NCBI RefSeq assembly: GCF_003053845.1
Contig: NZ_QAYG01000002.1
Span: forward strand, 124,001 to 188,000
Direction: 5' to 3'
Length of the DNA: 64,000 nt
Source of the DNA: Breoghania corrubedonensis
GTDB taxonomy: Bacteria; Pseudomonadota; Alphaproteobacteria; Rhizobiales; Stappiaceae
The position numbers and the translations under genes are program-made. The notes under the pieces are model-generated. The model was given only the letters and a program-made list of their open reading frames with translations, was not told the origin of the DNA and made no database searches. Of the stretch, positions 51,742 to 62,341 are shown piece by piece (the first letter of the stretch is position 1; every line of letters starts with the position of its first letter).

Positions 51742-54081
51742 TTGGTATCTCGCAAGTCCCGCCGGAGAGACGACGACCTCCCCTCCCGCGAGGAAATCCT
51801 CGCATTCGTCGCCGAGAATCCCGGAAAGGCCGGTAAACGCGAGATCGCCCGCGCCTTCGGCCTGACCGGGGCGGCCAAGATCGGCCTGAAGCAGTTGCTG
51901 CGCGAGCTGGCCGAGGAAGGCTTGGTGGAAAAACGCCACCGCCGCCTCGCCACGCCCGGCTCGCTGCCGCCCGTCTTCGTGGCGAACCTCACCGGCCGTG
52001 ACGCCGACGGCGAACTCCTCGGCCAGCCCGCACGCTGGTTCGAGGAGGACGGCCCGGTGCCGGCGGTCCTCGTGATCCCGGATCGCCACCGCAATGCTCC
52101 CCAACCCGGCGTCGGCGACCGCGTCCTCGTGCGCCTCATCTCCGGCGAGCCAGGTGACGAGGCTGCCCATGTGGCGCGGGTCATCAAGGTTCTCGAGAAA
52201 CAACAGGGCTCGCTTCTCGGTGTCATCCGCCTGAAGGAGGGAGACCCGGTCGCCCGCCTTGTCCCCGTCGATCGCAAGCAGAAGGAACTGCCCATCGACG
52301 TGAACGATCTCGGCGGCGCCGGGGATGACGAGCTGGTCGCTGTCGAGACGACACGAACCGGGCGCTACGGCATTCCCAAGGCCAAGGTGATCGAGCGCAT
52401 CGGCTCCATGAAGTCGGAAAAGGCGATCTCCATGATCGCCCTGCACGAATACGGCATCCGCCACGTCTTCCCGCAAGCCGTCCTCGATGAGGCGGATCGC
52501 GCCAAGCCGGTGAGCGCGAAGGGCCGCGAGGACTGGCGCAAGCTGCCGCTCGTCACCATTGATCCGCCCGACGCCAAGGACCACGACGACGCCATCCACG
52601 CAGAGCCGGATCAGGACGAGGCGAACCCCGAGGGCTGGATCGTCACCGTCGCCATCGCCGACGTCGCCGCCTATGTCCGCCCCGGCACCGACATGGACCG
52701 CGAGGCGCATCTCAGGGGCAATTCGGTCTACTTCCCCGATCGCGTCATCCCGATGCTGCCGGAACGCATTTCCAACGACCTGTGTTCGTTGCGCGAAGGC
52801 GAGGACCGCCCCGCCATGGCCGTGCGGATGATCTTCGCCGCAGACGGGCGCAAGAAGAGCCACACGTTCCACCGGGTGATCATGCGCTCGGCCGCCAAGC
52901 TCGCCTATGCGCAGGCCCAGGACGCCATCGACGGACGCACGGACGACAAGACCGGCCCGCTGCTGGAAACCATCCTGAAGCCGCTGTGGGGGGCCTACGA
53001 ATGCCTCAAGCGCGGACGCAATGCCCGCGAGCCGCTTGATCTCGACCTGCCCGAGCGCAAGGTGCTGCTGACCAAGAACGGCCTCGTCGACCGGGTCGTC
53101 GTGCCCGAGCGCCTCGACGCGCACAAGCTCGTCGAGGAGTTCATGATCCAGGCGAACGTCGCCGCGGCCGAGACGCTGGAGAAGCGGCGCACGCCCCTTC
53201 TCTACCGCGTTCATGATGCGTCCAGCCCGGAGAAGCTGGAATCGCTGCGCGATTTCCTCTCCACCCTCGACATCAGCCTGCCCAAGGCCGGCAACCTTCG
53301 CCCGAGCCACTTCAACGGCATCCTGCGCCGCGTGGTGGACACGCCCAACGCGGAGCTGGTCAACACCGTCGTGCTGCGCTCTCAGGCGCAAGCGGAATAC
53401 GCGCCGGGCAATATCGGGCATTTCGGCTTGAACCTGCGCCGCTACGCCCATTTTACCTCGCCGATCCGCCGCTATTCGGACCTGATCGTCCATCGCGGCC
53501 TGATCCGTGCGCTGGATCTGGGCGACGACGGCCTGCCCGAAGCGATCGAGAAAAAGCTGGAGGCGATCGGCTCGGAGATCTCCGCAACGGAGCGCCAGGC
53601 AATGAAGGCGGAGCGCTCGACGATCGACCGGCTGATCGCGCACTGGCTTTGCGACCGCATCGGCGCGCGCTTCACCGGGCGCATCGCAGGCGTCACCAAG
53701 TCCGGGCTTTTCGTCCAGCTTGATGAGACCGGAGCGGACGGGTTCATTCCGGCCTCGACGCTGGGGGCCGATTACTATCACTATGACGAAAGGTCGCATG
53801 CCCTTGTCGGGAGGACGACGGGCGAGACATATCGGCTCGGCGCGCGCGTTGAAGTGCGGTTGGTGGAAGCCGCACCGCTGGCGGGCGCGCTGCGTTTCGA
53901 AATGTTGAGCGACGGCATCAAGGGCCGTCCGATGCGGGGGCGTGCGGGCAAGGGAAGCCCGGGCCCCAAGCGGGGGCCTGCGAAGGGCCCCAGGAGGGGC
54001 CCAAGCGCCCGCAAGACGGCGGTCGCCGGGAGGAAGGGAAAAAACAATGACGGTGGAAATAAGGGGCGGCCGGGGACTTGA
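51742..54081 (+). CDS. rnr: Ribonuclease R
   Basis: 779 residues with a TTG start 11 bases after topA and AAGG upstream. Winged-helix-like N-terminus (REEILAFVAENPGKAGKREIARAF), cold-shock domains, then the RNB catalytic domain with DPPDAKDHDDAIH near residue 273, FPDRVIPMLPERISNDLCSL near 330 and RRYAHFTSPIRRYSDLIVHR near 560. A C-terminal S1 domain (GARFTGRIAGVTKSGLFVQLDE) is followed by a Gly/Arg/Lys-rich tail. It is a 3'-5' exoribonuclease able to degrade structured RNA. The DUF983 gene begins 35 bases before its stop. Confidence 0.96.
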   Translation: MVSRKSRRRDDDLPSREEILAFVAENPGKAGKREIARAFGLTGAAKIGLKQLLRELAEEGLVEKRHRRLATPGSLPPVFVANLTGRDADGELLGQPARWFEEDGPVPAVLVIPDRHRNAPQPGVGDRVLVRLISGEPGDEAAHVARVIKVLEKQQGSLLGVIRLKEGDPVARLVPVDRKQKELPIDVNDLGGAGDDELVAVETTRTGRYGIPKAKVIERIGSMKSEKAISMIALHEYGIRHVFPQAVLDEADRAKPVSAKGREDWRKLPLVTIDPPDAKDHDDAIHAEPDQDEANPEGWIVTVAIADVAAYVRPGTDMDREAHLRGNSVYFPDRVIPMLPERISNDLCSLREGEDRPAMAVRMIFAADGRKKSHTFHRVIMRSAAKLAYAQAQDAIDGRTDDKTGPLLETILKPLWGAYECLKRGRNAREPLDLDLPERKVLLTKNGLVDRVVVPERLDAHKLVEEFMIQANVAAAETLEKRRTPLLYRVHDASSPEKLESLRDFLSTLDISLPKAGNLRPSHFNGILRRVVDTPNAELVNTVVLRSQAQAEYAPGNIGHFGLNLRRYAHFTSPIRRYSDLIVHRGLIRALDLGDDGLPEAIEKKLEAIGSEISATERQAMKAERSTIDRLIAHWLCDRIGARFTGRIAGVTKSGLFVQLDETGADGFIPASTLGADYYHYDERSHALVGRTTGETYRLGARVEVRLVEAAPLAGALRFEMLSDGIKGRPMRGRAGKGSPGPKRGPAKGPRRGPSARKTAVAGRKGKNNDGGNKGRPGT

Positions 54082-54511
54082 GCCGCCTCCGCTGCCCAGG
54101 CGGAACCTGTCAGAGGCAATGAAACGCGGGGCCATGTGCCGTTGTCCGCGATGCGGCAAGGGTCGCCTGTTCGACGGCTACCTGAAGGTGCGCCCGGTTT
54201 GCGAGACCTGTGGCGAAGAGCTCTTTCATCACCGCGCCGACGATGCGCCGCCCTATTTCACCATCCTGATCCTTGGGCATGTGCTGATTTCGGTGGTGAT
54301 CGGCGTGGAAGCCGCCTTCCGTCCGCCATTGTGGGTTCACATGGCGATGTGGATCCCGCTATCCACGCTGCTGGCCCTTCTCCTGCTGCGCCCCATCAAG
54401 GGAACGCTTGTCGGGCTTCAATGGGCCCTTTACATGCATGGGTTCGACCCGAATGCGGAAGACGACTACGCCCTGATGGCGGGGGAACAGGGAGGTTCCA
54501 ACGGCGCATGA
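54047..54511 (+). CDS. DUF983 membrane protein
   Basis: 154 residues. A zinc-ribbon-like CRCPRCGKGRLFDGYLKVRPVCETCGEELFHH occupies residues 31-62, followed by DDAPPYFTILILGHVLISVVIGVE and a second hydrophobic span (MAMWIPLSTLLALLLLRPIKG). This is the DUF983 pattern: four cysteines then two membrane helices; function unknown. ATG 54047 is preceded by GGAAGG and lies inside the 3' end of rnr. Its stop overlaps the Nudix start as ATGA. Confidence 0.9.
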   Translation: MTVEIRGGRGLEPPPLPRRNLSEAMKRGAMCRCPRCGKGRLFDGYLKVRPVCETCGEELFHHRADDAPPYFTILILGHVLISVVIGVEAAFRPPLWVHMAMWIPLSTLLALLLLRPIKGTLVGLQWALYMHGFDPNAEDDYALMAGEQGGSNGA

Positions 54512-55248
54512 CCAATCTCGTTGAGCGTTTGAGTACCGCCGAGAGGCGGATGGACTACGAAAATGTGCGCCCGCGTGATGCCGCAACGCTTCTGATCCTG
54601 GACCGTACAGCCGGCGGCGAACCGCAGGTTCTGATGGGCAGGCGTCACACCCGTCACAAGTTCATGCCCGGCAAGTTCGTCTTCCCCGGCGGGCGTGTCG
54701 ATCCGACGGATTCGCGCGTTCCGCTGGCCGGGGACTACGAAGAGCCGGTGAAATCCAAGCTCATGCAGGCCATGAAGCACCGCAAGGGCGAGGCGCGCGC
54801 GCGCGCCTTCGCGGTGGCCGCCATCCGCGAGACCTACGAGGAAGCCGGCGTCTTCATCGGCCGCAAGGACGGTGCCGGCTGGCGCGCTCCGGACGATTTC
54901 GCCGCCTTTGCCGAGCGTGGCATCTCGCTCGATCTCTCGCCGATGCGCTTCGTGGCCCGTGCCATCACGCCGCCACGTCGCCCGCGCCGCTTCGACACGC
55001 GCTTCCTGGCAGTATGGGCCGATGCGATCTGCGACCGGCTGCCGGAGGGAACGGGACCCACCGGCGAACTGGAAGAGCTGTGCTGGCTGAGCCTTGAAGA
55101 GGCAAAGTCGCTCGAACTTCCGACCATCACCCTCACCATCATCGAGGAGCTTCAAAAGCGCCTCGCGGACGATCCCGAGCTCGATCCGTCGACGCCGGTG
55201 CCCTACTATCACTGGCAGCGCAAGGGCTTCGTGCGCGAAGAGGTGTGA
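54508..55248 (+). CDS. Nudix hydrolase
   Basis: 246 residues from the ATG at 54508 (GGGAGG upstream, overlapping the previous stop). The Nudix box is split by an insertion: GKFVFPGGRVD near residue 55, then after about 45 residues AFAVAAIRETYEEAGVFIG, giving the RExxEEAG catalytic helix that binds the metal. The larger size and inserted segment fit the RNMT/NUDT19-like branch of Nudix enzymes acting on nucleoside diphosphate or CoA derivatives. The substrate is not determinable. It closes the topA-rnr-DUF983 operon. Confidence 0.9.
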   Translation: MTNLVERLSTAERRMDYENVRPRDAATLLILDRTAGGEPQVLMGRRHTRHKFMPGKFVFPGGRVDPTDSRVPLAGDYEEPVKSKLMQAMKHRKGEARARAFAVAAIRETYEEAGVFIGRKDGAGWRAPDDFAAFAERGISLDLSPMRFVARAITPPRRPRRFDTRFLAVWADAICDRLPEGTGPTGELEELCWLSLEEAKSLELPTITLTIIEELQKRLADDPELDPSTPVPYYHWQRKGFVREEV

Positions 55249-55315
55249 CGCGCGTCAACGCCGCTTGCGACGTCTGGCCGGGGCATGATCGCATCCGGCC
55301 ATGCCCCTCCACACG

Positions 55316-55349
55316 TACCCCGTGCTTGCCGGTACCCCGTGCTTGCCGG
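55316..55349. repeat. 17-bp tandem direct repeat
   Basis: TACCCCGTGCTTGCCGG occurs at 55316-55332 and again immediately at 55333-55349 without mismatch. It lies in a gene-free region; function unknown. Confidence 0.85.
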
Positions 55350-55396
55350 TGCGGAGGTATTGTTGTCCGGTTTGAAGTCCTCTCCACCCCCTCTTC

Positions 55397-55424
55397 CGTC
55401 ATTGCCCGTCGAAGTCCGGGCAAT
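55397..55424 (+). repeat. Dispersed repeat copy with hairpin
   Basis: CGTCATTGCCCG at 55397-55408. ATTGCCCG (55401-55408), an 8-base loop and CGGGCAAT (55417-55424) form an 8-bp perfect stem. Same core as copies at 25992, 39368 and 62319. Confidence 0.6.
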
Positions 55425-55660
55425 CCACTGCCGACTGCGGCATGCGCGTTGCGCGCTGGAGCACACTGACTTCGCCGGGTGATGACGGTGGAGGGATCGA
55501 ACCCCGGTTTCCACATTTCGGAAACTGCGTTGATGACGCTGTAGGACCCCGGCCACGCCGCAAAGCTCCCGTTGCCTCGCCTTCCGTTTCACGCCAAATA
55601 GGACCGGCAGACCGAGCCGTCGCGTTCCGGTTCCCCCTTTTCGCATTCAGGACCGAGCCC

Positions 55661-56842
55661 ATGCCCGAGGCGCTTCCGCCGCACCTCCCGCTTCTTTCCA
55701 CCAGCGCGCGCTGGCGCGGGCTTGCTGCGGCGATTTCCACGATCACGGCAGTCGGCATCGCGCTTGGTCTCGGCTTGCCGCTGCTATCCCTTCTTCTCGA
55801 ACAGCGCGGCATCTCGCCGGCCTGGACCGGCATCAACACCGCGTTTGCGGGCATCGCCTCGGTCGCGGTCACCCCGTTCGTCACGCCATTGGCAAAGCGC
55901 GTGGGCACGGCCCGGCTCGCCTTCTGGATGGTGATCGTCTCTGCCCTCTGCTTCTACCTGTTTTACGTGATCGAAGCCTTCTGGGCCTGGTTTCCGCTGC
56001 GCATCGTTTTCCATGGAGCTGTGACGGCGACTTTCGTCCTCTCCGAATTCTGGATCAACGCGCTGGCTCCGGCAGGCCGGCGTGGCCTGGTCATGGGCAT
56101 CTATGCCACCATTCTCTCGCTCGGCTTCGTTGCGGGCCCGGTGATGTTCGCCGCGATCGGCAGTCTCGGCGCCCTGCCCTTCGCGATCGGCACCGCAATC
56201 CTGTTCCTCGCGGCGTTGCCGGTCCTCCTCGCCCGCGACACCAGCCCGCCTCTGGACGGCGGCCACGACCGACCGTTCATCCGCTTCTTCCTCATAGCGC
56301 CGATGGCGACGCTTGCCGGCTTCGTCTTCGGCTCGGTCGAATCAGGCGCCATGTCGCTTCTGCCGATCTATGGCGTGCATATCGGGCTCGAACCCGGCAA
56401 CGCCGCCCTGCTCGTCTCCGCCTTCGTCGGCGGCAATGTCCTCATGCAGGTGCCGCTCGGACTTCTCGCCGACCGCTTCGAACGCCGTCAGCTACTTGCC
56501 CTGTGCGCGCTCGTCGGCCTGTTCGGCGCCCTCGCCATTCCTTTCATGGGCAACTCGCTCCCCGCCCTGTCGATCCTTCTTGTCGCCTGGGGCGGTATCA
56601 TCGCCGGGCTGTACACGATCGGGCTGACGCATCTGGGCGCACGCTTTACCGGCGCAAACCTGGCTTCCGCCAATGCCGCATTCGCCATGATGTACTCGCT
56701 CGGCATGCTGGCGGGCCCGCTCGCCATGGGCGCGGCGCTCGACACCGGCTATCCGCCAGCCATGCCCTGGACCATTGCAGGCTTCTTCGTGCTCTATCTC
56801 GTCGTCGCCTATCGACGCATGTACAAGCCGGAAGGCGTCTGA
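55661..56842 (+). CDS. MFS transporter (YcaD-like)
   Basis: 393 residues with about 12 hydrophobic spans. The ATG at 55661 starts [20 protein letters not shown], directly before the first span; upstream the frame is open but unlike a protein start. Conserved parts: [32 protein letters not shown] near 125, [16 protein letters not shown] near 232 and [15 protein letters not shown] near 268, the typical MFS motif A of the second half. The layout resembles the YcaD subfamily of small-molecule exporters. Substrate unknown. Confidence 0.88.
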   Translation: MPEALPPHLPLLSTSARWRGLAAAISTITAVGIALGLGLPLLSLLLEQRGISPAWTGINTAFAGIASVAVTPFVTPLAKRVGTARLAFWMVIVSALCFYLFYVIEAFWAWFPLRIVFHGAVTATFVLSEFWINALAPAGRRGLVMGIYATILSLGFVAGPVMFAAIGSLGALPFAIGTAILFLAALPVLLARDTSPPLDGGHDRPFIRFFLIAPMATLAGFVFGSVESGAMSLLPIYGVHIGLEPGNAALLVSAFVGGNVLMQVPLGLLADRFERRQLLALCALVGLFGALAIPFMGNSLPALSILLVAWGGIIAGLYTIGLTHLGARFTGANLASANAAFAMMYSLGMLAGPLAMGAALDTGYPPAMPWTIAGFFVLYLVVAYRRMYKPEGV

Positions 56843-56996
56843 CGCGACGTCGGCTCCGCCTTTGGGGCCCCCGTGCCTCAACAGCCTGCTTGACTTTGTA
56901 CCGCCGATGCGTAGGTTGTCGCACGATTTCCATGCCATCGCCCTCCCCTTCCGCCGGATGCCGGCCGAGAGGGCGTCTACCCAAGGGATTACGGCA

Positions 56997-57164
56997 ATGG
57001 CCAAGGCCACAACGATCAAGATCAGACTGAATTCGACGGCTGACACCGGCTACTTCTACGTGGCGAAGAAGAACAGCCGGACGATGACCGAGAAGATGTC
57101 GAAGAAGAAATACGACCCGATCGCGCGCAAGCACGTCGAGTTCAAGGAAGCGAAGATCAAGTAG
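56997..57164 (+). CDS. rpmG: 50S ribosomal protein L33
   Basis: 55 residues: [20 protein letters not shown], then [35 protein letters not shown], a full-length L33 of the cysteine-free type (no CxxC pairs). It sits on the 50S subunit near the E site. It is short and transcribed alone, with a clear terminator downstream. Confidence 0.97.
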   Translation: MAKATTIKIRLNSTADTGYFYVAKKNSRTMTEKMSKKKYDPIARKHVEFKEAKIK

Positions 57165-57191
57165 GTCTTCGCCGCCCTGACGGTTCCAAAG

Positions 57192-57216
57192 AGCGCGGCT
57201 CCGGCCGCGCTTTTTT
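57192..57216 (+). terminator. Rho-independent terminator of rpmG
   Basis: AGCGCGGC at 57192-57199, loop TCCG, GCCGCGCT at 57204-57211, followed by a T run through 57216. Strong stem directly after the rpmG stop. Confidence 0.92.
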
Positions 57217-57395
57217 ATTGCCCGCGCATGGGTGGAAGATCGCTTTGAGATCTGCCCCTGCGACATGCTATCTGTGGATTTGGCACCCCCGTCTCCTGTA
57301 CGATCAGCGGAAAGCCGCTCCTTTTTCAGTCGCCGGGTGACGCGGCATCGGGTTCGCGCACTGACAGTCGATGTCAGCGATCGGAACTTGAGGTC

Positions 57396-57435
57396 AATGT
57401 CGTGGCTGAAGGTGAAATGTCGTGACTGAAGGTGA
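57396..57435. repeat. 20-bp tandem duplication
   Basis: AATGTCGTGGCTGAAGGTGA at 57396-57415 is followed directly by a copy at 57416-57435 with a single G to A change. No gene overlaps it. Confidence 0.85.
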
Positions 57436-57488
57436 CCGGCGGGAAGCGGGCGTTACGAGGAGGCCACTCTGACCCGCTTCCCGGCCGG
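57436..57488. repeat. Long GC-rich inverted repeat
   Basis: CCGGCGGGAAGCGGG at 57436-57450 pairs with CCCGCTTCCCGGCCGG at 57473-57488, one unpaired base, 22-base loop. It begins where the tandem duplication ends. Possible terminator-like or repeat-element structure; no T tract. Confidence 0.65.
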
Positions 57489-57856
57489 CCTAACCCCACG
57501 GACCCAGGAGATGCGGCGGACCTGAGCACTCCGTAGGGTGTCTGACGAGCCCGCGCAGGGCCTTACCGAGGAACTGCCCGTTTCTGGTCTTCGTGAGAAG
57601 CGGCCCCGGAAACCAACCGGATGCCGGGATCCCGAACCCATCGGACAGACGATGCGCGAGGCACGAATTACGCTGGTCACACTAGCCGACGCCGCGGAAT
57701 TATCAACGCTTTGTTCGCGATTCGGACCAATGTAGTTTCAATTTTAGTAAATTGTTAACCTTAAGCTGACGCTGCGTGACAGGTCGGTCGTGACCCGGCC
57801 GCGCGGCCAGGCGAACGCACATCCGTTTCTTTCGAAATCGTGCTGTCGGGAGGGCC

Positions 57857-59230
<1,374 letters not shown>

Positions 59231-59251
59231 GGGTTCGTGCGGGCTCCCGCT

Positions 59252-59623
59252 TCAGGCTTCCCCGAGATAGGAACGGACGGTTTCCAGAAACTTCGCGACG
59301 GAAATCGGTTTGGAGATGTAGGCTTCGCAGCCACCCTGACGGATTCGCTCCTCATCGCCCTTCATGGCGAAGGCGGTGACGGCGATCACCGGAATGGTCT
59401 TGAGATCGTCGTCTTCCTTGATCCATTTGGTCACCTCCAGACCCGAAACCTCGGGCAACTGGATGTCCATCAGAATCAGGTCGGGACGGTGAGCGCGCGC
59501 CAGATCGAGCGCTTCCAGACCGTTTCGGGTCTGAAGCGTTGCGTAGCCATGCGCTTCGAGCAGGTCGTGGAAGAGCTTCATGTTCAGCTCGTTGTCTTCC
59601 ACGATAAGCACGGTTTTAGCCAT
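59252..59623 (-). CDS. divK: Single-domain response regulator DivK
   Basis: 123 residues, receiver domain only. Acidic pocket VEDNELN at residues 8-14, phosphoacceptor Asp53 in [13 protein letters not shown], Thr83-region [14 protein letters not shown] and the SKPIS lysine. DivK relays the PleC/DivJ phosphorylation signal to the CtrA cell-cycle pathway. It precedes pleD. The 137-base gap to the divergent DUF3572 gene contains its promoter. Confidence 0.95.
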   Translation of the reverse strand: MAKTVLIVEDNELNMKLFHDLLEAHGYATLQTRNGLEALDLARAHRPDLILMDIQLPEVSGLEVTKWIKEDDDLKTIPVIAVTAFAMKGDEERIRQGGCEAYISKPISVAKFLETVRSYLGEA

Positions 59624-59760
59624 CAGGACGCCTCTACTGGCGGGGCGAGGACGGCTGACGGCGTGCGCACGGGGACTTCCCCGTTCCGCACATTCGGCAA
59701 CCCCGTCCCCCGGATATCGGTGAAAAGACTAATTGAGATTCGTTTCGGAAAGGCAAACAG

Positions 59761-60063
59761 GTGGTCGAATTCGGTCGAGACAGCACATTGACGCCCCAGG
59801 AAGCGGAGGGGATTGCCGTAGAGGCCTTGGGCTATATTGCCCGCGAGCCGGATCATCTGGGCCGCTTCCTCGCATTCTCGGGCCTGGGGCCCGAGACGCT
59901 GCGCGATGCGGCGGCAGAGCCCGGCTTCCTGGCCGGCGTCCTGGAATTCCTCATGTCCGACGAGCCGTTGCTCCTTGCCTTCACCGAAAATGCGCGGATC
60001 CGGCCGACAATGATAGCGGTCGCCCATTTCCGCCTCGTGGGATCGATCGACGACGATGTCTGA
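59761..60063 (+). CDS. DUF3572 protein
   Basis: 100 residues, GTG start with GGAAAGG upstream. LTPQEAEGIAVEALGYIAREPDHLGRFLAFSGLGPETLRDAAAEPGFLAGVLEFLMSDEPLLLAF is the DUF3572 signature. Helical, no membrane span. Function unknown; conserved next to divK in many alphaproteobacteria. Its stop overlaps the start of the HAD hydrolase gene by 8 bases. Confidence 0.92.
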   Translation: MVEFGRDSTLTPQEAEGIAVEALGYIAREPDHLGRFLAFSGLGPETLRDAAAEPGFLAGVLEFLMSDEPLLLAFTENARIRPTMIAVAHFRLVGSIDDDV

Positions 60064-60736
60064 AGCCAGGAACGGAGTAAACCCCGCATTTGCCCGGATC
60101 GAAGCGCTGACGCTCGCGGCCCGGCCTCTCATCGTCTGCGATGTCGATGAAGTCGTCCTCCAGTTCATCGCTCCGCTGGAGCGTCTCATGAACGACGCGG
60201 GCATGGAGTTCATCGACCATCGCTACCGCCTGACGGGCAATATCCGTCACGTAGAGACGGGCGACCTCGCCTCCAGAGACGAGGTCCGCGCCCTTCTCCA
60301 CGGCTTCTTCGAGGATCACGGGCGCCTGCAGACGCCGGTGCCGGGCGCGGCGGACGCACTAAACCAGCTGTCCGAGCGCGCCCAGGTCGTGATGCTGACC
60401 AACATGCCCGCCCGCTTCCTGACGACCCGCGAGGAAGTGCTCGCGCGCAACGGCATCAGCTTCCCCGTCATCGTCAATGACGGACCGAAGGGCCCCGCCG
60501 TCTCCGCGCTTGCCGAGCGGGTGCAAGCACCGCTGGTCTTTCTGGATGACAGTCCCTCCAACCTGACCTCGGTTCGAGACACCGTCGAGGAGGCGCATAT
60601 CATCCAGTTCATCGCCGATCCGCGCTTTTTCGCTCTCGCCGACCCGGTCGAGGGCGCGCGGCTGATCAGCAATGACTGGACCGTGACCCGGCGCTACATC
60701 GAAACGGTGATCCAGAAAGAAGCGCGGTCGGATTGA
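60056..60736 (+). CDS. HAD-family hydrolase
   Basis: 226 residues. Motif [12 protein letters not shown] near residue 30 has the nucleophile/acid pair Dx[12 protein letters not shown] near 116 is motif II with its Thr. [13 protein letters not shown] near 165 is the motif IV acidic pair. These place it among haloacid dehalogenase-type phosphatases. Substrate unknown. It is translationally coupled to DUF3572. Confidence 0.88.
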   Translation: MSEARNGVNPAFARIEALTLAARPLIVCDVDEVVLQFIAPLERLMNDAGMEFIDHRYRLTGNIRHVETGDLASRDEVRALLHGFFEDHGRLQTPVPGAADALNQLSERAQVVMLTNMPARFLTTREEVLARNGISFPVIVNDGPKGPAVSALAERVQAPLVFLDDSPSNLTSVRDTVEEAHIIQFIADPRFFALADPVEGARLISNDWTVTRRYIETVIQKEARSD

Positions 60737-60920
60737 TCCGGCGCCAATTCCTGCCGCGCCGGCATATCGCCTGCGCACCTCGAGGCAGGGGCAGGTCCCT
60801 CCCCAGCGGGGGAAGGAATACTGGCCTGTTGGAAAAGGCCGGATACCCTTGCCGCCCCGTGCCACCGCATCGCCCCTGCGCTATATTGGTGCGCAACGCA
60901 GATCATGGGGTCTTCCAGAC

Positions 60921-62216
60921 ATGCAACCAGGCGATCCCATTCCAGGCCGGACGCTAAAGGCGTTTTGCCGCGATTGCCTGGCGCCAACACGGCCCGGCAT
61001 CCCGCGCTGCCCCTCCTGCGGCAGTCCGCGCATCGTCGCTCATGAGGAACTGGGCGAACTCGCCCTTGCCCACATCGATTGCGACGCCTTCTACGCCTCC
61101 ATCGAGAAACGCGACGATCCCTCGCTTGCCGACAAGCCGCTGATCATCGGCGGCGGCCGGCGTGGTGTCGTCTCCACCGCCTGTTACATCGCCCGCATTT
61201 CCGGTGTGCATTCGGCCATGCCGATGTTCAAGGCGCTGGAAGCGTGCCCGGATGCGGTGGTGCTCCCGCCCGACATGGAAAAATACGGCCGCGTGGGACG
61301 CGAGATCCGCACCATGATGCGTGAGCTCACCCCGCTGGTGGAACCGATCTCCATCGATGAGGCCTTCCTGGATCTCACCGGCACCGAGCGTCTGCACCAC
61401 GCGGCACCTGCCGAAACGCTCGCGCGCTTTGCCGCGCGGGTGGAGCACGAGGTGGGCATCACTGTCTCCGTCGGCCTGTCGCACAACAAGTTCCTCGCCA
61501 AGATCGCCTCCGACATGGACAAGCCGCGTGGCTTCTCGGTCATCGGGCGGGCGGAAACCGTCTCGTTGCTGGCCGGTATGCCAGTCTCGCGGATATGGGG
61601 CGTGGGCAAGGCACTCGAAGGCAAGCTCGCCGCCGAGGGCATCAGGACGATCGCACAGCTTCAGGCGGCCGACGAGACAGAGCTTGCCAAGCGCTACGGC
61701 GCCATGGGCCTGCGCCTCGCCCGCCTCGCGCGCGGCCGCGACGAACGCAAGGTGACACCCGACAGCGAGGCCAAGAGCGTTTCCGCCGAAACCACCTTCA
61801 ACACCGACATCTCGGATCCGGCCGAACTCGTGAAGATCCTGCGCCGGCTTTCCGAGAAGGTCTCCTACCGCCTGAAGAAGGCGGGCATTGCGGGGCGCAC
61901 GGTGACATTGAAGCTGAAGACGCCCGACTTCCGCACCCTAACCCGCTCCCGCCAGCTTGCCGACCCCACCCAGCTTGCCGACCGAATCTTCCGGATCGGC
62001 CGCGAGCTGCTGGCGGGCGAAACCGACGGGCGCCGCTTTCGCCTTCTCGGCATCGGGGTCGCAGACCTCAGCGACGGAGCCTTCGCCGATCCCGCCGATC
62101 TTGTGGACGAAGCAGCCACACGCGCCGCCAGGGCAGAGCACGCCGTGGACAGCCTCAGGGAGAAGTTCGGCAGGGACGCGGTTGAACTGGGGCTCGTGTG
62201 GAGTGGCAAACGGTAG
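60921..62216 (+). CDS. dinB: DNA polymerase IV with N-terminal zinc ribbon
   Basis: 431 residues from ATG 60921. The first 35 residues hold Cys16, Cys19, Cys30 and Cys33 ([18 protein letters not shown]), a zinc ribbon typical of Rhizobiales DinB. The Y-family polymerase follows: [19 protein letters not shown] with Asp53 (palm metal ligand), SIDEAFLD with Asp146-Glu147, [16 protein letters not shown] near 190 and a thumb/little-finger part with KPRGFSVIG. It bypasses damaged bases. No clear SOS (LexA) box is visible just upstream. Confidence 0.95.
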   Translation: MQPGDPIPGRTLKAFCRDCLAPTRPGIPRCPSCGSPRIVAHEELGELALAHIDCDAFYASIEKRDDPSLADKPLIIGGGRRGVVSTACYIARISGVHSAMPMFKALEACPDAVVLPPDMEKYGRVGREIRTMMRELTPLVEPISIDEAFLDLTGTERLHHAAPAETLARFAARVEHEVGITVSVGLSHNKFLAKIASDMDKPRGFSVIGRAETVSLLAGMPVSRIWGVGKALEGKLAAEGIRTIAQLQAADETELAKRYGAMGLRLARLARGRDERKVTPDSEAKSVSAETTFNTDISDPAELVKILRRLSEKVSYRLKKAGIAGRTVTLKLKTPDFRTLTRSRQLADPTQLADRIFRIGRELLAGETDGRRFRLLGIGVADLSDGAFADPADLVDEAATRAARAEHAVDSLREKFGRDAVELGLVWSGKR

Positions 62217-62318
62217 GCGCGGAGACGTAAGATCCGCTCGGCCCGGACCTGAACCAAGTGCTCATCCCGGCCGGCAGGCCTACAAGTGACATCCGGCTCC
62301 TCACAACTGATTTCCAGC

Positions 62319-62330
62319 CGTCATTGCCGG
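62319..62330 (+). repeat. Dispersed repeat copy (one change)
   Basis: CGTCATTGCCGG, differing at one base from the CGTCATTGCCCG core, with a following GATCCGACCGGC stretch. It lies in the 125-base gap between the converging dinB and eipB genes. Confidence 0.4.
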
Positions 62331-62341
62331 ATCCGACCGGC

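Larger units (their letters stand above)
55249..55660. other. Intergenic region with repeats upstream of the MFS gene
   Basis: 412 bases between the Nudix and MFS genes. It holds the 17-bp tandem repeat at 55316-55349 and a dispersed-repeat hairpin at 55397-55424. A stretch near 55485-55510 resembles a T-loop but does not fold into a tRNA. No gene is supported. Confidence 0.6.
57217..57856. other. Long intergenic region between rpmG and pleD
   Basis: 640 bases between the rpmG terminator and the 3' end of pleD. It holds a 20-bp tandem duplication (57396-57435) and a long inverted repeat (57436-57488). A short frame at 57538-57735 is open but has no recognisable family. Tandem duplication next to a long inverted repeat could be the scar of a mobile element, but no transposase fragment is recognisable. 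Confidence 0.5.

Noticed and set aside
55470-55520. T-loop-like GGGATCGAACCCC stretch suggesting a tRNA on the minus strand.
   Set aside because: No anticodon or acceptor stem could be built around it.
57745-57761. CtrA-like box TTAG-N7-TTAACC near pleD/divK.
   Set aside because: One mismatch to TTAA-N7-TTAACC and located beyond the 3' end of pleD, not in front of any start codon. The thematic link to DivK/PleD is tempting but the position does not fit a promoter.
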